Assembly (NCBI RefSeq): GCF_016025255.1
Contig: NZ_CP065592.1
Location: forward strand, 1,995,122-2,059,121
Length of the DNA: 64,000 bases
Origin: Sphingosinicella flava
GTDB taxonomy: Bacteria > Pseudomonadota > Alphaproteobacteria > Sphingomonadales > Sphingomonadaceae
Reading direction: 5' to 3'
Shown: piece by piece, positions 38,019 through 47,250 of the stretch
Position numbering within the stretch: the stretch's first letter is position 1
How the letters are laid out: every line of letters starts with the position of its first letter
The notes under the pieces: model-generated
Databases searched by the model: none
What the model saw: the letters and a program-made list of their open reading frames with translations, nothing else
Told to the model about the DNA's origin: nothing
Position numbers and translations under genes: made by a program

Positions 38019-38261
38019 ATGGCGGAAGGAAATGTCGCGGCCGACGAGCTGCGGCTCTTGATCGAGCGCATCGAGCGGCTAGAAGAAGAAAAGAAGGCGA
38101 TCGCGGACGACGTGAAGGACGTCTACCTGGAAGCCAAGGCACGCGGCTATGACACGAAGACGATGCGTGCCATAGTGCGGCTCCGGAAGATGGAGAACCA
38201 CGTCCGTCAGGAAGCCGACGCCTTGCTCGAAACCTACCGCCAAGCGCTCGGCCTCGATTAA
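38019..38261 (+). CDS. gapR: GapR-like nucleoid-associated protein (DUF2312)
   Basis: An 80-residue, highly helical protein. It has [24 protein letters not shown] (coiled coil) followed by [20 protein letters not shown], the DUF2312 signature. In Caulobacter, GapR is a tetramer encircling overtwisted DNA ahead of polymerases and is essential. The basic residues around [12 protein letters not shown] fit DNA binding. It is probably co-transcribed with the YbjQ gene 12 bases downstream. Confidence 0.9.
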   Translation: MAEGNVAADELRLLIERIERLEEEKKAIADDVKDVYLEAKARGYDTKTMRAIVRLRKMENHVRQEADALLETYRQALGLD

Positions 38262-38273
38262 GGGGAGGAAGCG

Positions 38274-38594
38274 ATGATCGTCACCACCACCACATCCGTC
38301 GAAGGCCGTCCCGCGACCGCCTATCTCGGCGTCGTCACCGGCGAGGTCATCGTCGGCGCGAACATCTTCAAGGATCTGTTCGCCGGCATCCGCGATATCG
38401 TCGGCGGCCGCGCGGGCGCCTATGAAAGCACGCTCCGCGATGCGCGGCAGGAGGCGTTCGCGGAATTGGAGGCGGAAGCCAGGCGCCTCGGCGCCGATGC
38501 GGTGGTCGGCGTCGACATCGATTACGAAGTGCTGGGCAATCAGGGCTCGATGCTGATGGTGACGGTTTCCGGCACCGCGGTCCGGCTCGGCTAA
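38274..38594 (+). CDS. YbjQ/UPF0145 family protein
   Basis: A 106-residue protein matching the UPF0145 family: [32 protein letters not shown] opening, a helix with [31 protein letters not shown], and a C-terminal VTVSGTAV strand. The fold forms pentameric alpha-beta assemblies, and a heavy-metal-binding role has been suggested but not shown. GGGGAGGAAG is a strong ribosome site. Lies between gapR and yebC. Confidence 0.85.
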   Translation: MIVTTTTSVEGRPATAYLGVVTGEVIVGANIFKDLFAGIRDIVGGRAGAYESTLRDARQEAFAELEAEARRLGADAVVGVDIDYEVLGNQGSMLMVTVSGTAVRLG

Positions 38595-38610
38595 GACGCA
38601 AGGGACGGCA

Positions 38611-39354
38611 ATGGCAGGCCATAGTAAATTCAAGAACATCATGCACCGGAAGGGCGCGCAGGATAAGAAGCGCTCGGCCATGTTTTCCAAGCTTTCCCGC
38701 GAAATCACCGTCGCGGCGAAGATGGGCGCGCCCGATCCCGACATGAACCCGCGTCTGCGCGCCGCGGTGCTCGCCGCCAAGGCGCAATCTATGCCGAAGG
38801 ACAATATCCAGCGCGCGATCGATAAATCCTCGGCTGGCGAAGGCGATAATTACGAGGAAATCCGCTACGAAGGCTTCGGCCCGGGCGGTGTGTCGCTGAT
38901 TGTCGAGGCGCTGACCGACAACCGCAACCGCACCGCGACCAACGTGCGCACCATCTTTTCCAAGAATGGCGGCAACCTCGGCGCCAGCGGTTCGGTGAGC
39001 CATGGCTTCGACCGCCTCGGCCTCATCACCTATCCCGCTTCGGCGGGCGATGCCGACGCGGTGCTGGAGGCCGCGATCGAAGCGGGCGCGGAAGACGTGC
39101 AGTCCGGCGAAGACGGCCATGAAATCTGGACCGCGCAGGAAGACCTGCACGAAGTCGCCAAAGCAATCGAAAAGACGCTCGGCGAACCGGAAAGCACCAA
39201 GCTCGCCTGGCGTCCGCAAAACCAAATCGATGTCGGCGAGGCGGAGGCCGGAACGCTCCTGAAGCTGATCGATCAACTGGACGACGACGACGACGTCCAG
39301 ACCGTCTGGGGCAATTACGAAGTCTCTGACGCCGTGATGGAGAAACTGGGCTGA
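38611..39354 (+). CDS. yebC: YebC/PmpR family regulatory protein
   Basis: A 247-residue protein starting [21 protein letters not shown], with [24 protein letters not shown] and YEGFGPGGV, the conserved YebC/TACO1 blocks. Known roles: relief of ribosome stalling at proline-rich sequences in some members, DNA-binding regulation in others. It is located upstream of ruvCAB as in many proteobacteria. A class B repeat separates it from ruvC. Confidence 0.93.
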   Translation: MAGHSKFKNIMHRKGAQDKKRSAMFSKLSREITVAAKMGAPDPDMNPRLRAAVLAAKAQSMPKDNIQRAIDKSSAGEGDNYEEIRYEGFGPGGVSLIVEALTDNRNRTATNVRTIFSKNGGNLGASGSVSHGFDRLGLITYPASAGDADAVLEAAIEAGAEDVQSGEDGHEIWTAQEDLHEVAKAIEKTLGEPESTKLAWRPQNQIDVGEAEAGTLLKLIDQLDDDDDVQTVWGNYEVSDAVMEKLG

Positions 39355-39389
39355 TGTTTGGGGCGGGGGTAGCCAAAGCCTCCGCCTTC

Positions 39390-39502
39390 TTAGCCCTCCC
39401 CCTCGATGGGGGAGGGTTGGGTGGGGGTGATGTTCAATGTAGAGCGGCATGCTTCCCCAGCATCACCCCTCCCCAACCCCTCCCCATCGAGGGGAGGGGC
39501 TC
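39390..39502. repeat. Class B inverted repeat, copy 2
   Basis: Left arm CCCTCCCCCTCGATGGGGGAGGG and right arm CCCTCCCC...GGGGAGGGG in mirrored order, with GGTGATG...CATCACC at the inner ends. The centre lacks the CTACGTCGTAG palindrome of other copies. The right end supplies GGGGAGGGG as ribosome site for ruvC, whose ATG is at 39503. Confidence 0.85.
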
Positions 39503-40000
39503 ATGCTGATCCTCGGTCTAGACCCAGGCCTAGGCTGTACCGGCTGGGGCGTGATCGCCGCTGAAGGCAATCGGCTGAGCCATGTCGCCAACGGCCAGAT
39601 CCGCACCGATACTTCGCGACCGCTCCCCGAACGGCTGGTCACACTCGCGGAAAGCCTCGACCACGTGCTGGCCGAACACCGCCCCGCCGCGGCCGCCGTC
39701 GAGGAAGTCTTCGTCAACGAAAATCCCCAATCCACGCTGAAGCTCGGCCAGGCGCGGGGCGTCGTGCTGCTGTCCGCCGCCCGCGCCGGTATCGAAGTCG
39801 GCGAATATGCGGCGCGGCTCGTCAAGAAGGCGGTGGTCGGTACCGGCGGCGCGGCCAAGGAGCAGATGCACGCCATGGTCTCGATCCTCCTGCCCGGCGT
39901 GAAGATCGCGGGCGCCGACGCCGCCGACGCGCTGGCCGTCGCCATTACCCATGCCCATCACCTCGCCAGCAACCGCGCGCTGAAGGGGCATGCCGCATGA
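39503..40000 (+). CDS. ruvC: Crossover junction endodeoxyribonuclease RuvC
   Basis: A 165-residue resolvase. [15 protein letters not shown] includes catalytic Asp 7; [20 protein letters not shown] and the C-terminal [14 protein letters not shown] give the remaining acidic residues. Reaction: symmetric cleavage of Holliday junctions. ATG 39503 is the only reasonable start and its Shine-Dalgarno comes from the repeat. Its stop overlaps the ruvA ATG by 4 bases. Confidence 0.94.
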   Translation: MLILGLDPGLGCTGWGVIAAEGNRLSHVANGQIRTDTSRPLPERLVTLAESLDHVLAEHRPAAAAVEEVFVNENPQSTLKLGQARGVVLLSAARAGIEVGEYAARLVKKAVVGTGGAAKEQMHAMVSILLPGVKIAGADAADALAVAITHAHHLASNRALKGHAA

Positions 40001-40596
40001 TCGCCAAGCTGAAGGGCCTGCTCGACAGCTTCTCCGCCGATCATGCGGTGATCGACGTGAACGGCGTCGGCTATCTCGTCCTCGCCTCCTCGCGCACCCT
40101 GTCGAGCCTCGGCGCGATCGGCAGTCCCGTCACCCTGCACACCGAAATGCAGGTGTCGCAGGACGATATCCGCCTCATCGGCTTCGCGACTGGCGAGGAG
40201 CGCGACTGGTTCCGCCTCCTCACCTCCGTCCAGGGCGTCGGCTCCCGCGTGGCCCTCGCCATCCTCTCGGCGCTCACTTCGGACGAACTGCACCGTGCGG
40301 TGGCGAGCGGCGACAAGGCAATGGTGGCGCGCGCGCAGGGCGTCGGCCCGAAGCTCGCCCAGCGCATCGTCAATGAACTCAAGGACAAGGCCGGCGACGT
40401 GATCCTGGGCAGCGGCGGTGCGGTGCCAATAACACCCGTTGGAAGTCATTCCGCCGACGCCGTATCGGCTTTGCTCCATCTCGGCTTCCGCCCGGCGGAT
40501 GCCGCGGCGGCGGTGGCGCAGGCGGAAGCAGAATTGGGAGCAGAAGCCAGCTTCGATGCGCTGGTTCGGGTCGCTCTCAAGAAGTCCGCGCGGTGA
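39997..40596 (+). CDS. ruvA: Holliday junction DNA helicase subunit RuvA
   Basis: A 199-residue protein. The N-terminal OB fold (1-63) begins [12 protein letters not shown] and has VNGVGYLV; tandem helix-hairpin-helix motifs include [13 protein letters not shown] and [17 protein letters not shown] repeats near 75-130, and domain III (about 150-195) has [16 protein letters not shown] for RuvB contact. Role: tetrameric recognition of Holliday junctions. An inverted repeat separates it from ruvB. Confidence 0.94.
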   Translation: MIAKLKGLLDSFSADHAVIDVNGVGYLVLASSRTLSSLGAIGSPVTLHTEMQVSQDDIRLIGFATGEERDWFRLLTSVQGVGSRVALAILSALTSDELHRAVASGDKAMVARAQGVGPKLAQRIVNELKDKAGDVILGSGGAVPITPVGSHSADAVSALLHLGFRPADAAAAVAQAEAELGAEASFDALVRVALKKSAR

Positions 40597-40599
40597 CAC

Positions 40600-40680
40600 G
40601 CGCCTCGACTTCGCTCGGCACGAACGGTTAAGGGTGAATCGTAACATGCTTCGTTCGTCCCGAGCGAAGTCGAGGGGCGC
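40600..40680. repeat. Inverted repeat of a third type between ruvA and ruvB
   Basis: Left arm 40600-40627 (GCGCCTCGACTTCGCTCGG start) and right arm 40652-40680 pair as inverted copies with a few differences and a 24-base spacer. Arms contain CTCGACTTCGCTCG rather than the GAAAGC cores of class A. It splits the ruvCAB operon. Confidence 0.75.
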
Positions 40681-40691
40681 TTGATCGTTCG

Positions 40692-41720
40692 ATGACCGAT
40701 ACCGACCGCATCATCACCGGCGAGAGGCGTCCCGAGGACGTGGATGCGGCGCTGCGTCCGAAGACGCTCGACGATTTCGTCGGCCAGCGGGCGGCGCGCG
40801 AAAATCTCCGCGTGTTCATCGATGCCGCGAAAGGGCGCGGCGATGCGCTCGACCATGTGCTGTTCTTCGGCCCGCCGGGGCTCGGCAAGACGACGCTCGC
40901 GCAGATCATCGCGCGGGAGATGGGCGTTGGGTTCCGCGCCACGTCTGGCCCGGTCATCGCCAAGTCGGGCGATCTTGCCGCCCTGCTCACCAATCTCGAG
41001 GATGGCGACGTCCTCTTCATCGACGAGATCCACCGCCTCAATCCGGCGGTCGAGGAAGTGCTCTATCCGGCGATGGAGGACCGTGCGCTCGACCTGATGA
41101 TCGGGGAGGGGCCATCCGCCCGCTCCGTCCGCATCGATCTTCCCAAATTCACCCTCGTCGGCGCGACGACGCGACAGGGGCTGCTCACCACCCCTTTGCG
41201 CGACCGCTTCGGCATTCCGGTCCGGCTCAACTTCTACACGGTCGAGGAACTGGAGAAGGTGGTGCGCCGCGCCGCCAGGCTGCTCGGCCTCGCGCTCGCG
41301 GAGGATGGCGCCACCGAAGTCGCCCGCCGGTCGCGCGGCACGCCCCGCATCGCCGGGCGCCTCCTCCGCCGCGTCCGCGATTTCGCGCAGGCGGCGGGCG
41401 CGGCGGTCGTGGATGCGAAAGTGGCCGATGCTTCACTCACCCGCATGGAAGTGGACGCATTGGGCCTCGATGCGATGGACCGGCGCTACCTCAACATGAT
41501 CGCCGACATTTACAAAGGCGGACCGGTCGGCGTGGAAACGCTGGCGGCGGGGCTTTCCGAGCCGCGCGACACGATCGAGGAAGTGATCGAGCCCTATCTC
41601 ATCCAATTGGGCCTCATCGCCCGCACCGCGCGGGGGCGGTGCCTCAACGGGCGGGGCTGGACCCATCTTGGCCTCGCCCCGCCCCCCGGCTCCGGCCAAT
41701 CGGGTCTGTTCGACTCTTAA
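40692..41720 (+). CDS. ruvB: Holliday junction DNA helicase RuvB
   Basis: A 342-residue AAA+ motor. [11 protein letters not shown], Walker [13 protein letters not shown] near residue 58, Walker B FIDEIH near 111, sensor GATTRQG with arginine finger region LRDRFGI, and a winged-helix C-terminal domain with [18 protein letters not shown]. Role: hexameric branch migration with RuvA. The gene belongs to yebC-ruvCAB and precedes the tol-pal genes. Confidence 0.95.
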   Translation: MTDTDRIITGERRPEDVDAALRPKTLDDFVGQRAARENLRVFIDAAKGRGDALDHVLFFGPPGLGKTTLAQIIAREMGVGFRATSGPVIAKSGDLAALLTNLEDGDVLFIDEIHRLNPAVEEVLYPAMEDRALDLMIGEGPSARSVRIDLPKFTLVGATTRQGLLTTPLRDRFGIPVRLNFYTVEELEKVVRRAARLLGLALAEDGATEVARRSRGTPRIAGRLLRRVRDFAQAAGAAVVDAKVADASLTRMEVDALGLDAMDRRYLNMIADIYKGGPVGVETLAAGLSEPRDTIEEVIEPYLIQLGLIARTARGRCLNGRGWTHLGLAPPPGSGQSGLFDS

Positions 41721-41788
41721 CAGCAACGGTTCGCCGCTAGCGTCTTTGAGCCCATTCCTTCATGGTTAAGGAAATCTGTGAGGTGGGC

Positions 41789-42244
41789 ATGAACGAAAAA
41801 GATCTGGCGACGCCCTATCAGGGCGCGTTCGTGGGCAAGACCCACCATTTCGCCCTGCGCGTCTATTTCGAGGACACCGACACGGCGGGCATCGTCTATT
41901 ACGCCAATTACCTGCGCTTCATGGAGCGCGCCCGATCCGACATGCTGCGCTGCGTCGGCATCGACCAAAGAGCGGCGATGGATAGCGGCGAAGGGGTCTA
42001 TGCGGTGGCCGAGGCCCACATCAAATATCGCAGTCCGGCGAAGCTCGACGACGACTTGCGCATCCTGAGCCAGGTGCGCGAGGTGCGCGCCGCGAGCTGC
42101 GTCATTCATCAGAGAGTCATGCGCGGGGATGAACTTCTGGCCGAAGCGAACGTGACGGCCGCGTTCCTCAGTCCCGAGGGCCGTCCGAAACGTCAGCCGC
42201 GCGCATGGACCCAAACATTCGAACGGTTGAGAGGGGAAGAATAG
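41789..42244 (+). CDS. ybgC: Tol-Pal system-associated acyl-CoA thioesterase
   Basis: A 151-residue hotdog-fold thioesterase. RVYFEDTDTAGIVYYANYLRFMERARSD contains the YbgC signature with its catalytic Asp. Role: acyl-CoA or acyl-ACP hydrolysis linked to phospholipid metabolism. ATG 41789 has GAGG before it; ATG 41762 is possible. The stop overlaps the tolQ GTG by one base. Confidence 0.9.
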   Translation: MNEKDLATPYQGAFVGKTHHFALRVYFEDTDTAGIVYYANYLRFMERARSDMLRCVGIDQRAAMDSGEGVYAVAEAHIKYRSPAKLDDDLRILSQVREVRAASCVIHQRVMRGDELLAEANVTAAFLSPEGRPKRQPRAWTQTFERLRGEE

Positions 42245-42927
42245 TGGCTGTGGATATGGCGGCGCATATGTCGCCGGTCGAATTGTTCAAGCAGGCGGAT
42301 TTGGTCGTCAAATCCGTGATGATCGGGCTGACGCTGGCCAGCATCTGGACGTGGGCGATCATCATCGGCCACACGCTGAAGCTTCGCCGGGTCAACCGCG
42401 AGAATGAGCGGTTCGAAAAGGATTTCTGGACCGTCGAGGATATCGACCGCTTCCACCATAAGCGTGGGGGCGAGGAGCTTCCGGCGGCCAAGGTCTTTTC
42501 GGCCGGGATCGTCGAATGGCGCCGCTCCACGGGCGGCAAGAGCGTCGACAAGGACGGCACGCGCCAGCGGCTGATGACCGCGATGCACGCCGCCGCGGGG
42601 GCGGAGGTCGACAAGCTTGCCGACCGCCTCAACATCCTCGCCACCATCGGCTCGGTCGCGCCCTTCGTCGGTCTGTTCGGCACCGTCTGGGGCATCATGC
42701 GCAGCTTCACCGACATTGCGGGCGCCAACAATACCAGCCTCGCCGTCGTCGCGCCGGGCATCGCGGAGGCCCTGTTCGCCACCGCAATCGGCCTGTTCGC
42801 GGCTATTCCCGCCGTCATCGCCTACAATCGCATGACGCACGGCATCAACCGCATCGAGGCGCGCCTGCTGCGCTTCGCCGACAGCTTTCATGGCACATTG
42901 TCGCGCGAGCTGGAGGTTGACGGCTGA
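42244..42927 (+). CDS. tolQ: Tol-Pal system proton channel subunit TolQ
   Basis: A 227-residue inner-membrane protein of the ExbB/TolQ/MotA family. Three transmembrane helices: one near 22-40 (VMIGLTLASIWTWAIII), then two near 135-155 and 170-190 in the ATIGSVAPFVGLFGTVWGIM and VVAPGIAEALFATAIGLFAAIPAV blocks. Role: with TolR converts proton motive force into movement of TolA. GTG 42244 abuts the ybgC stop and has AGGGGAAG upstream; ATG 42256 is possible. Confidence 0.92.
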   Translation: MAVDMAAHMSPVELFKQADLVVKSVMIGLTLASIWTWAIIIGHTLKLRRVNRENERFEKDFWTVEDIDRFHHKRGGEELPAAKVFSAGIVEWRRSTGGKSVDKDGTRQRLMTAMHAAAGAEVDKLADRLNILATIGSVAPFVGLFGTVWGIMRSFTDIAGANNTSLAVVAPGIAEALFATAIGLFAAIPAVIAYNRMTHGINRIEARLLRFADSFHGTLSRELEVDG

Positions 42928-43370
42928 TGGCGATGGGACCGATCGCTGGCCCCGGCCGCCGCGCCCGCCGCACCGCGATGGCGGAGATCAACGTGACGCC
43001 GCTCGTCGACGTCATGTTGGTCTTGCTCATCATCTTCATGGTGACGGCGCCCCTGCTCGTCACCGGCGTTCCGGTCGATTTGCCGGAGAGCAAGGCGGGC
43101 GCGCTCGATCAGGAGCAGGAGCCGGTGCAGATCACCCTGGACGCACAGGGCTCCATCTTCATCGGCGAGGAACAGGTCGATCCCAATCAGCTCGCCACCC
43201 GCCTCGGCCGCATCGCCCAGTCCGCAACGGAAGAAGGCGGCCCGCGCATCTTCCTGCGCGCCGATAGCACGCTCGATTACGGCCGCGTCATGCAGGTGAT
43301 GGGTGAGCTTAACCAGGTGGGCCTGCGCAAGGTTGCCCTGGTCAGTACGCAGGGGAGCGACACCCCCTGA
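42927..43370 (+). CDS. tolR: Tol-Pal system protein TolR
   Basis: A 147-residue ExbD/TolR protein. One transmembrane helix (about 25-47) follows AEINVTPLVDVMLVLLIIFMV with the essential Asp in the helix; the periplasmic domain ends with YGRVMQVMGELNQVGLRKVALVS. Its ATG overlaps the tolQ stop by one base, and its TGA overlaps the tolA start by one base. Confidence 0.93.
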   Translation: MAMGPIAGPGRRARRTAMAEINVTPLVDVMLVLLIIFMVTAPLLVTGVPVDLPESKAGALDQEQEPVQITLDAQGSIFIGEEQVDPNQLATRLGRIAQSATEEGGPRIFLRADSTLDYGRVMQVMGELNQVGLRKVALVSTQGSDTP

Positions 43371-44200
43371 TGGACCGCGCGGAGGCAACCGGGCTTGGCA
43401 TTGCGGTGGTGGGGCATGGCGCCCTGCTCGCCGCGCTGACGCTCGGCCTCGCGGGTGCCGTCGCCCCGCCGATGATGAACCCGCCGATGGACGTATCCTT
43501 CGTCGACGAGATCGGCCTCCAATCCGCCGTGCCCGAGCCCGCGACCGAGGCGCCAATGGCGAGCGTCGCGCCCGAGACCGGCGCGCCCGAGGAAGCCGCG
43601 CCCAAGGCTGTGGAAGCGCCGCCGGTGCCCGATCCGGTGATCCAGCCCAAGACGCTCCCCAAGGCCACCTCCGAACCCGCCTCCTCCAAGGCGGCGACCA
43701 AGCCCGCGCCGCCCAAGGCCTTGCCCAAGACGTCCGCGAGCAATGCCAAGGCGAACAGCGGCAAGGGCAAGGCGGAGGCGACCAAGGGCTCGCGCCTCGG
43801 CAGCGATTTCCTCAAAGGCCTTGGCGACGATGCCAAGTCCACGTCCAACAAGCCGACTGGCGCGGTGATGAGTGCGCAGGCGCTCGCGGGTATCCAGCAG
43901 GCGATCCAGCGCCAGATTCAGCCCTGCGCCAACCGTCAGGCTGACCCCGGTCCCGGCGCCAATCAGATCAAGGTGACCATCAATCTGCGCCTCGACAGAA
44001 ACGGCTCGTTGGCACGGAGGCCAACCGTGGTGCGCACGAGCGGCGTGGATGATGAAAATCGCCGCTATGAGGAGCGGGTGAAGGATCTCGCCATCGCCGC
44101 TTATACCGGCTGCTCGCCGCTGCGCGGCCTCCCGGAAGACCTCTACCAGACGCCCAAGGGCGGCTGGAGCAACATCAACATGACCTATAAATTGCCATGA
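43370..44200 (+). CDS. tolA: TolA-like energy transducer
   Basis: A 276-residue protein with one N-terminal transmembrane helix (about 8-32), a Pro/Ala/Lys/Glu-rich periplasmic arm (about 55-160, with KPAPPKALPK-like runs), and a C-terminal TolA or TonB-type domain (about 175-276) with IKVTINLRLDRNGSLARRPTVVRTSGV. The arm is short compared with E. coli TolA. Gene order and overlaps on both sides identify it as TolA. Role: linking TolQR in the inner membrane to TolB-Pal. Confidence 0.88.
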   Translation: MDRAEATGLGIAVVGHGALLAALTLGLAGAVAPPMMNPPMDVSFVDEIGLQSAVPEPATEAPMASVAPETGAPEEAAPKAVEAPPVPDPVIQPKTLPKATSEPASSKAATKPAPPKALPKTSASNAKANSGKGKAEATKGSRLGSDFLKGLGDDAKSTSNKPTGAVMSAQALAGIQQAIQRQIQPCANRQADPGPGANQIKVTINLRLDRNGSLARRPTVVRTSGVDDENRRYEERVKDLAIAAYTGCSPLRGLPEDLYQTPKGGWSNINMTYKLP

Positions 44201-44214
44201 GCGGGAAGAGACCT

Positions 44215-45591
44215 ATGAAACGCCTGACACTCGCCAGCCTGCTTGCCGCCACCATCCTGATCGCGCCCGCCGCCGCGCAGGAAGCCGAACAGGCGCCGCC
44301 CGCGTCCGCCACCGCGCAGGAAGAGCCGCCGCCCCTCGAAGTCGATGTCGTTGGTGGCATTTCCGCGCCGATGCCGATCGCCGTGCCCTATATGCCGACC
44401 CCGGCGTCGGCCACCACGGCGGCGGGCGAGACCGGCGCGCTTGGGCGGCAAGTGGCGGAAATCGTCGCGAGCGATTTGCGCAACAGCGGCATCTTCACGC
44501 CGCGTGGGCCCGCCGGTCTTCCCGCCATCTCCTATCCCCAGGTAACGGCGCCCGATTTCGGCTATTGGGGCGGCACCGGCGCGCAGGCCCTCGTCCAGGG
44601 CTTCGTCCAGGCCAATGGCAACGGCACGCTCACCGTCGGCTGCTACCTCTACGACGTCTACGCGAAGAAGGAATTGACCCGGCAGGGTTATGTCGTCGAG
44701 CCCCGCGACTGGCGCCGCGCCGCGCACAAATGCGCCGACGCCATCTATTCGCGCCTGTCCGGCGAAAGCCCGTTCTTCGACAGCCGCATCGCCTATATCG
44801 CCGAAAGCGGTCCCAAGGATAAGCGCGTGAAACGCCTCGCCATCATGGATTCGGACGGCGCCAACCACCGCTTCCTCACCAACGGCCAGTCGACGGTGAT
44901 GACGCCGCGTTTCTCGCCCGATTACAAGCAGATCGTCTATCTGTCCTATATCGGCGAGCGGCCGCGCATCTACATTTACGACATCGGCACCGGGCGGCAG
45001 CGGCTGGTGACGGAGAGCGCGAACCAGACCTTCTCGCCGCGTTTCTCGCCGGACGGGCGCTGGATCCTCTATTCCATGTCGGTGAACGGCAATACCGACC
45101 TCTACCGCATCTCCGCAAATGGCGGGCAGCCGATGCGCCTCACCAACGCGCCGGGCATCGACACGGCGGGCAGCTATTCGCCGGACGGATCGAAGATCGT
45201 ATTCGAAAGCGACCGCTCGGGCGGCCAGCAGCTCTACGTCATGAACGCCGACGGATCGGACCAGCGCCGGATCAGCTTCGGCGGCGGCCGCTATGCGACT
45301 CCCGAATGGAGCCCGCGCGGCGACCTCATCGCTTACACCAAGATTGCGGGCAATTTCCGCATCGGCGTGATGAGCCCCAGCGGCGGCGGCGAAAAGCTGC
45401 TCACCAACAGCTGGCAGGACGAAGCGCCAAGCTGGTCGCCCAACGGCCGCATCATCCAATTCTTCCGCACCAGCCAGGGCCGGAGCGGAAAATCGACCGT
45501 GTGGCAGGTGGATTTGACCGGCAGCCACGAACGCCAGATCCCGACCCCGCTCGACGGGTCTGATCCGGCCTGGGGGCCGCTGCTCCCGTGA
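44215..45591 (+). CDS. tolB: Tol-Pal system beta-propeller protein TolB
   Basis: A 458-residue periplasmic protein. Signal peptide (about 1-22, AAA-Q), an N-terminal TolB domain (about 40-190), then a six-blade beta-propeller with repeats such as FSPRFSPDGRWILYSM and PEWSPRGDLIAYTK. ATG 44215 is preferred because GGGAAGAG precedes it and it begins the signal; ATG 44197 overlaps the tolA stop and remains possible. It binds Pal and TolA during envelope constriction. Confidence 0.93.
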   Translation: MKRLTLASLLAATILIAPAAAQEAEQAPPASATAQEEPPPLEVDVVGGISAPMPIAVPYMPTPASATTAAGETGALGRQVAEIVASDLRNSGIFTPRGPAGLPAISYPQVTAPDFGYWGGTGAQALVQGFVQANGNGTLTVGCYLYDVYAKKELTRQGYVVEPRDWRRAAHKCADAIYSRLSGESPFFDSRIAYIAESGPKDKRVKRLAIMDSDGANHRFLTNGQSTVMTPRFSPDYKQIVYLSYIGERPRIYIYDIGTGRQRLVTESANQTFSPRFSPDGRWILYSMSVNGNTDLYRISANGGQPMRLTNAPGIDTAGSYSPDGSKIVFESDRSGGQQLYVMNADGSDQRRISFGGGRYATPEWSPRGDLIAYTKIAGNFRIGVMSPSGGGEKLLTNSWQDEAPSWSPNGRIIQFFRTSQGRSGKSTVWQVDLTGSHERQIPTPLDGSDPAWGPLLP

Positions 45592-45617
45592 AGGACTCTA
45601 TTTTGAAGGAGATAAGT

Positions 45618-46142
45618 ATGAACCAGCACCGCCTGAAGATCGCCGCCGTCGCGATCGGCCTCGCACTCACCGCCGGCTGCTCGTCGAAGCCGAAGGATTT
45701 GCCGCCGCCTCCGGGCGGTACCGTCGCCGATCAGGGCAATGGCGGCGACGCGGGCGGCGATGTCGGCACCGCCGTCGTCCCGGGCTCCCGCGCCGACTTC
45801 CTGCAGAAAGTGTCGTCGGACCGCGTCCTCTTCGAAACCGACAGCTACACGATCGACGCGGAGGATCGCGCGATCCTCGACAGCCAGGCCGCCTGGCTGC
45901 TCGCCAACCCGACCGTCACCGTGACCATCGAGGGCCATGCCGACGAGCGCGGCACCCGCGAATATAATCTCGGCCTCGGCGACCGCCGCGCCAATGCCGC
46001 GAAGAACTACCTCGCCTCGCGCGGCGTCCCGGAATCGCGGATGACCACGATCAGCTGGGGCAAGGAACGCCCGGTGGCGCTGGGTTCCGACGAAGGCGCC
46101 TGGGCGCAGAACCGCCGCGCGGTGACGGTCATCCCGCAATAA
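45618..46142 (+). CDS. pal: Peptidoglycan-associated lipoprotein Pal
   Basis: A 174-residue outer-membrane lipoprotein. Lipobox TAGC with Cys 21, a Gly/Pro linker, and an OmpA-like domain (about 70-174) with VTIEGHADERGTREYNLGLGDRRA, the Pal signature binding diaminopimelate. ATG 45618 has a near-perfect AAGGAGAT ribosome site. It ends the tol operon; a class A repeat follows, and no cpoB (ybgF) gene is present. Confidence 0.95.
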   Translation: MNQHRLKIAAVAIGLALTAGCSSKPKDLPPPPGGTVADQGNGGDAGGDVGTAVVPGSRADFLQKVSSDRVLFETDSYTIDAEDRAILDSQAAWLLANPTVTVTIEGHADERGTREYNLGLGDRRANAAKNYLASRGVPESRMTTISWGKERPVALGSDEGAWAQNRRAVTVIPQ

Positions 46143-46150
46143 ATCATTCT

Positions 46151-46219
46151 GTGTCCCGGCGAAGGCTGGGATCCAGTGGCACGAACTGAAGGGCTGGGCT
46201 CCGGCCTTCGCCGGAGCAC
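46151..46219. repeat. Class A REP-like inverted repeat, copy 5
   Basis: Arms 46151-46176 and 46194-46219, with CCGGC-GAAG-GCTGG and CCGGC-CTTC-GCCGG hairpins and a 17-base spacer containing GTGGCACG. It lies between convergent pal and the S1/P1 nuclease gene. Confidence 0.82.
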
Positions 46220-46228
46220 GATGAGCTC

Positions 46229-47074
46229 CTAGCCGAGCGCCTCGTCCAGCATCCGGGCGAGGCGGAGGCCGCCCTTCAGCACCTGATCGCGGACCACCGG
46301 GATCAGCCGCACTGTATCCGCTTCCTCGACATGGACCCGCTCGTCCGAAACCGGTCCGCACGGCTCGCCCTTCATTCCATAGGCATAGTCGCGCGCGACG
46401 CCCCAATTTTCCCGCGCCCAATCCTCGACCGATCCCGCCGCCATCGCGGCGCGCGCTTCGGGCGTGGTGCCCGATAGCAATCCCTCCGCGCCGCCCGCGG
46501 GCGTGCTGATCGCGCGTTCCGCGAGATAGCCGTCCCAAACCGAATGGAGATTGGTCCGCCCTTCGATCAGGCCGTAAGCCGCCTTCACCCGGTTGCCGCC
46601 CAGATCGCCGCGATCCCCCGCGTGGAGGGGCATGTGGAGATCGCCGACGAAGTGGACCAGAAAGGCCAACGCCATGACGCGCTCGCGCTCTGGCACTTTG
46701 GGATCGCCGAGCAGCTTGGCGTTGCGCTCGATCTGCGCGGAGACGCAATTGCCGTCCTTGCACGCCGATTTCTGGTCGAACGGTTTGCACACGTCGACAT
46801 TCTGATAATGCCAGGACGAAGCGTAGCTGAAGCGGTCGTCGAGCGGCTTGATGCAATCCGGCCAGACGCTCGCTTCCTCGATCGTGCGCGCGGAGCAGGT
46901 CGGCGTTTCCAGCAGGCCCTGCTTCTGCAGAAGCCCCGCGATCTTCGCGCGTGTCTCGGGCCGGACGTTCAGCAATGCGATGCGCGCCACGGTTTCATGC
47001 CCATATTCCCACCAGGCCATTGCGGGCGCGGGAGCGAGGAGAAGGGCGGCGAGAATCAGGATCTTGCGGAACAT
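46229..47074 (-). CDS. S1/P1 nuclease
   Basis: A 281-residue secreted zinc nuclease. Signal peptide 1-20 ends AMA, leaving Trp 21 as the new N-terminus, and His 26 at mature position 6, as in P1 nuclease, where the terminal amine and carbonyl bind zinc. Further zinc ligands are seen in SSWHYQNVDV, HFVGDLHMPLHAGDRGDLGGN and NLHSVWD. Expected reaction: cleavage of single-stranded DNA or RNA in the periplasm or outside. Cys residues in TCSA, DVCKP and KDGNC may form disulfides. A class B repeat lies upstream. Confidence 0.88.
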   Translation of the reverse strand: MFRKILILAALLLAPAPAMAWWEYGHETVARIALLNVRPETRAKIAGLLQKQGLLETPTCSARTIEEASVWPDCIKPLDDRFSYASSWHYQNVDVCKPFDQKSACKDGNCVSAQIERNAKLLGDPKVPERERVMALAFLVHFVGDLHMPLHAGDRGDLGGNRVKAAYGLIEGRTNLHSVWDGYLAERAISTPAGGAEGLLSGTTPEARAAMAAGSVEDWARENWGVARDYAYGMKGEPCGPVSDERVHVEEADTVRLIPVVRDQVLKGGLRLARMLDEALG

Positions 47075-47133
47075 GATGCGCGCTTAAGCGGCAGATGATG
47101 AAAGGACAATGACGCGAACCCCCTCCGCACATC

Positions 47134-47247
47134 TAAAGCCGTCCCCATCGAGGAGAGGGTTGGGTGGGGGTGATGTTTCCGGAAGGATCAAGTTCTACGT
47201 CGTAGATCACCCCTCCCCAACCCCTCCCCATCAAGGGGAGGGGCTTA
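47134..47247. repeat. Class B inverted repeat, copy 3
   Basis: Arms with CCCCATCGAGGAGAGGG and CCCTCCCC...GGGGAGGGG around a centre TTCCGGAA and CTACGTCGTAGATCACCCC, the same core as copies 1 and 4. It lies between the isoaspartyl peptidase gene and the nuclease gene, both on the minus strand. Confidence 0.83.
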
Positions 47248-47250
47248 TTG

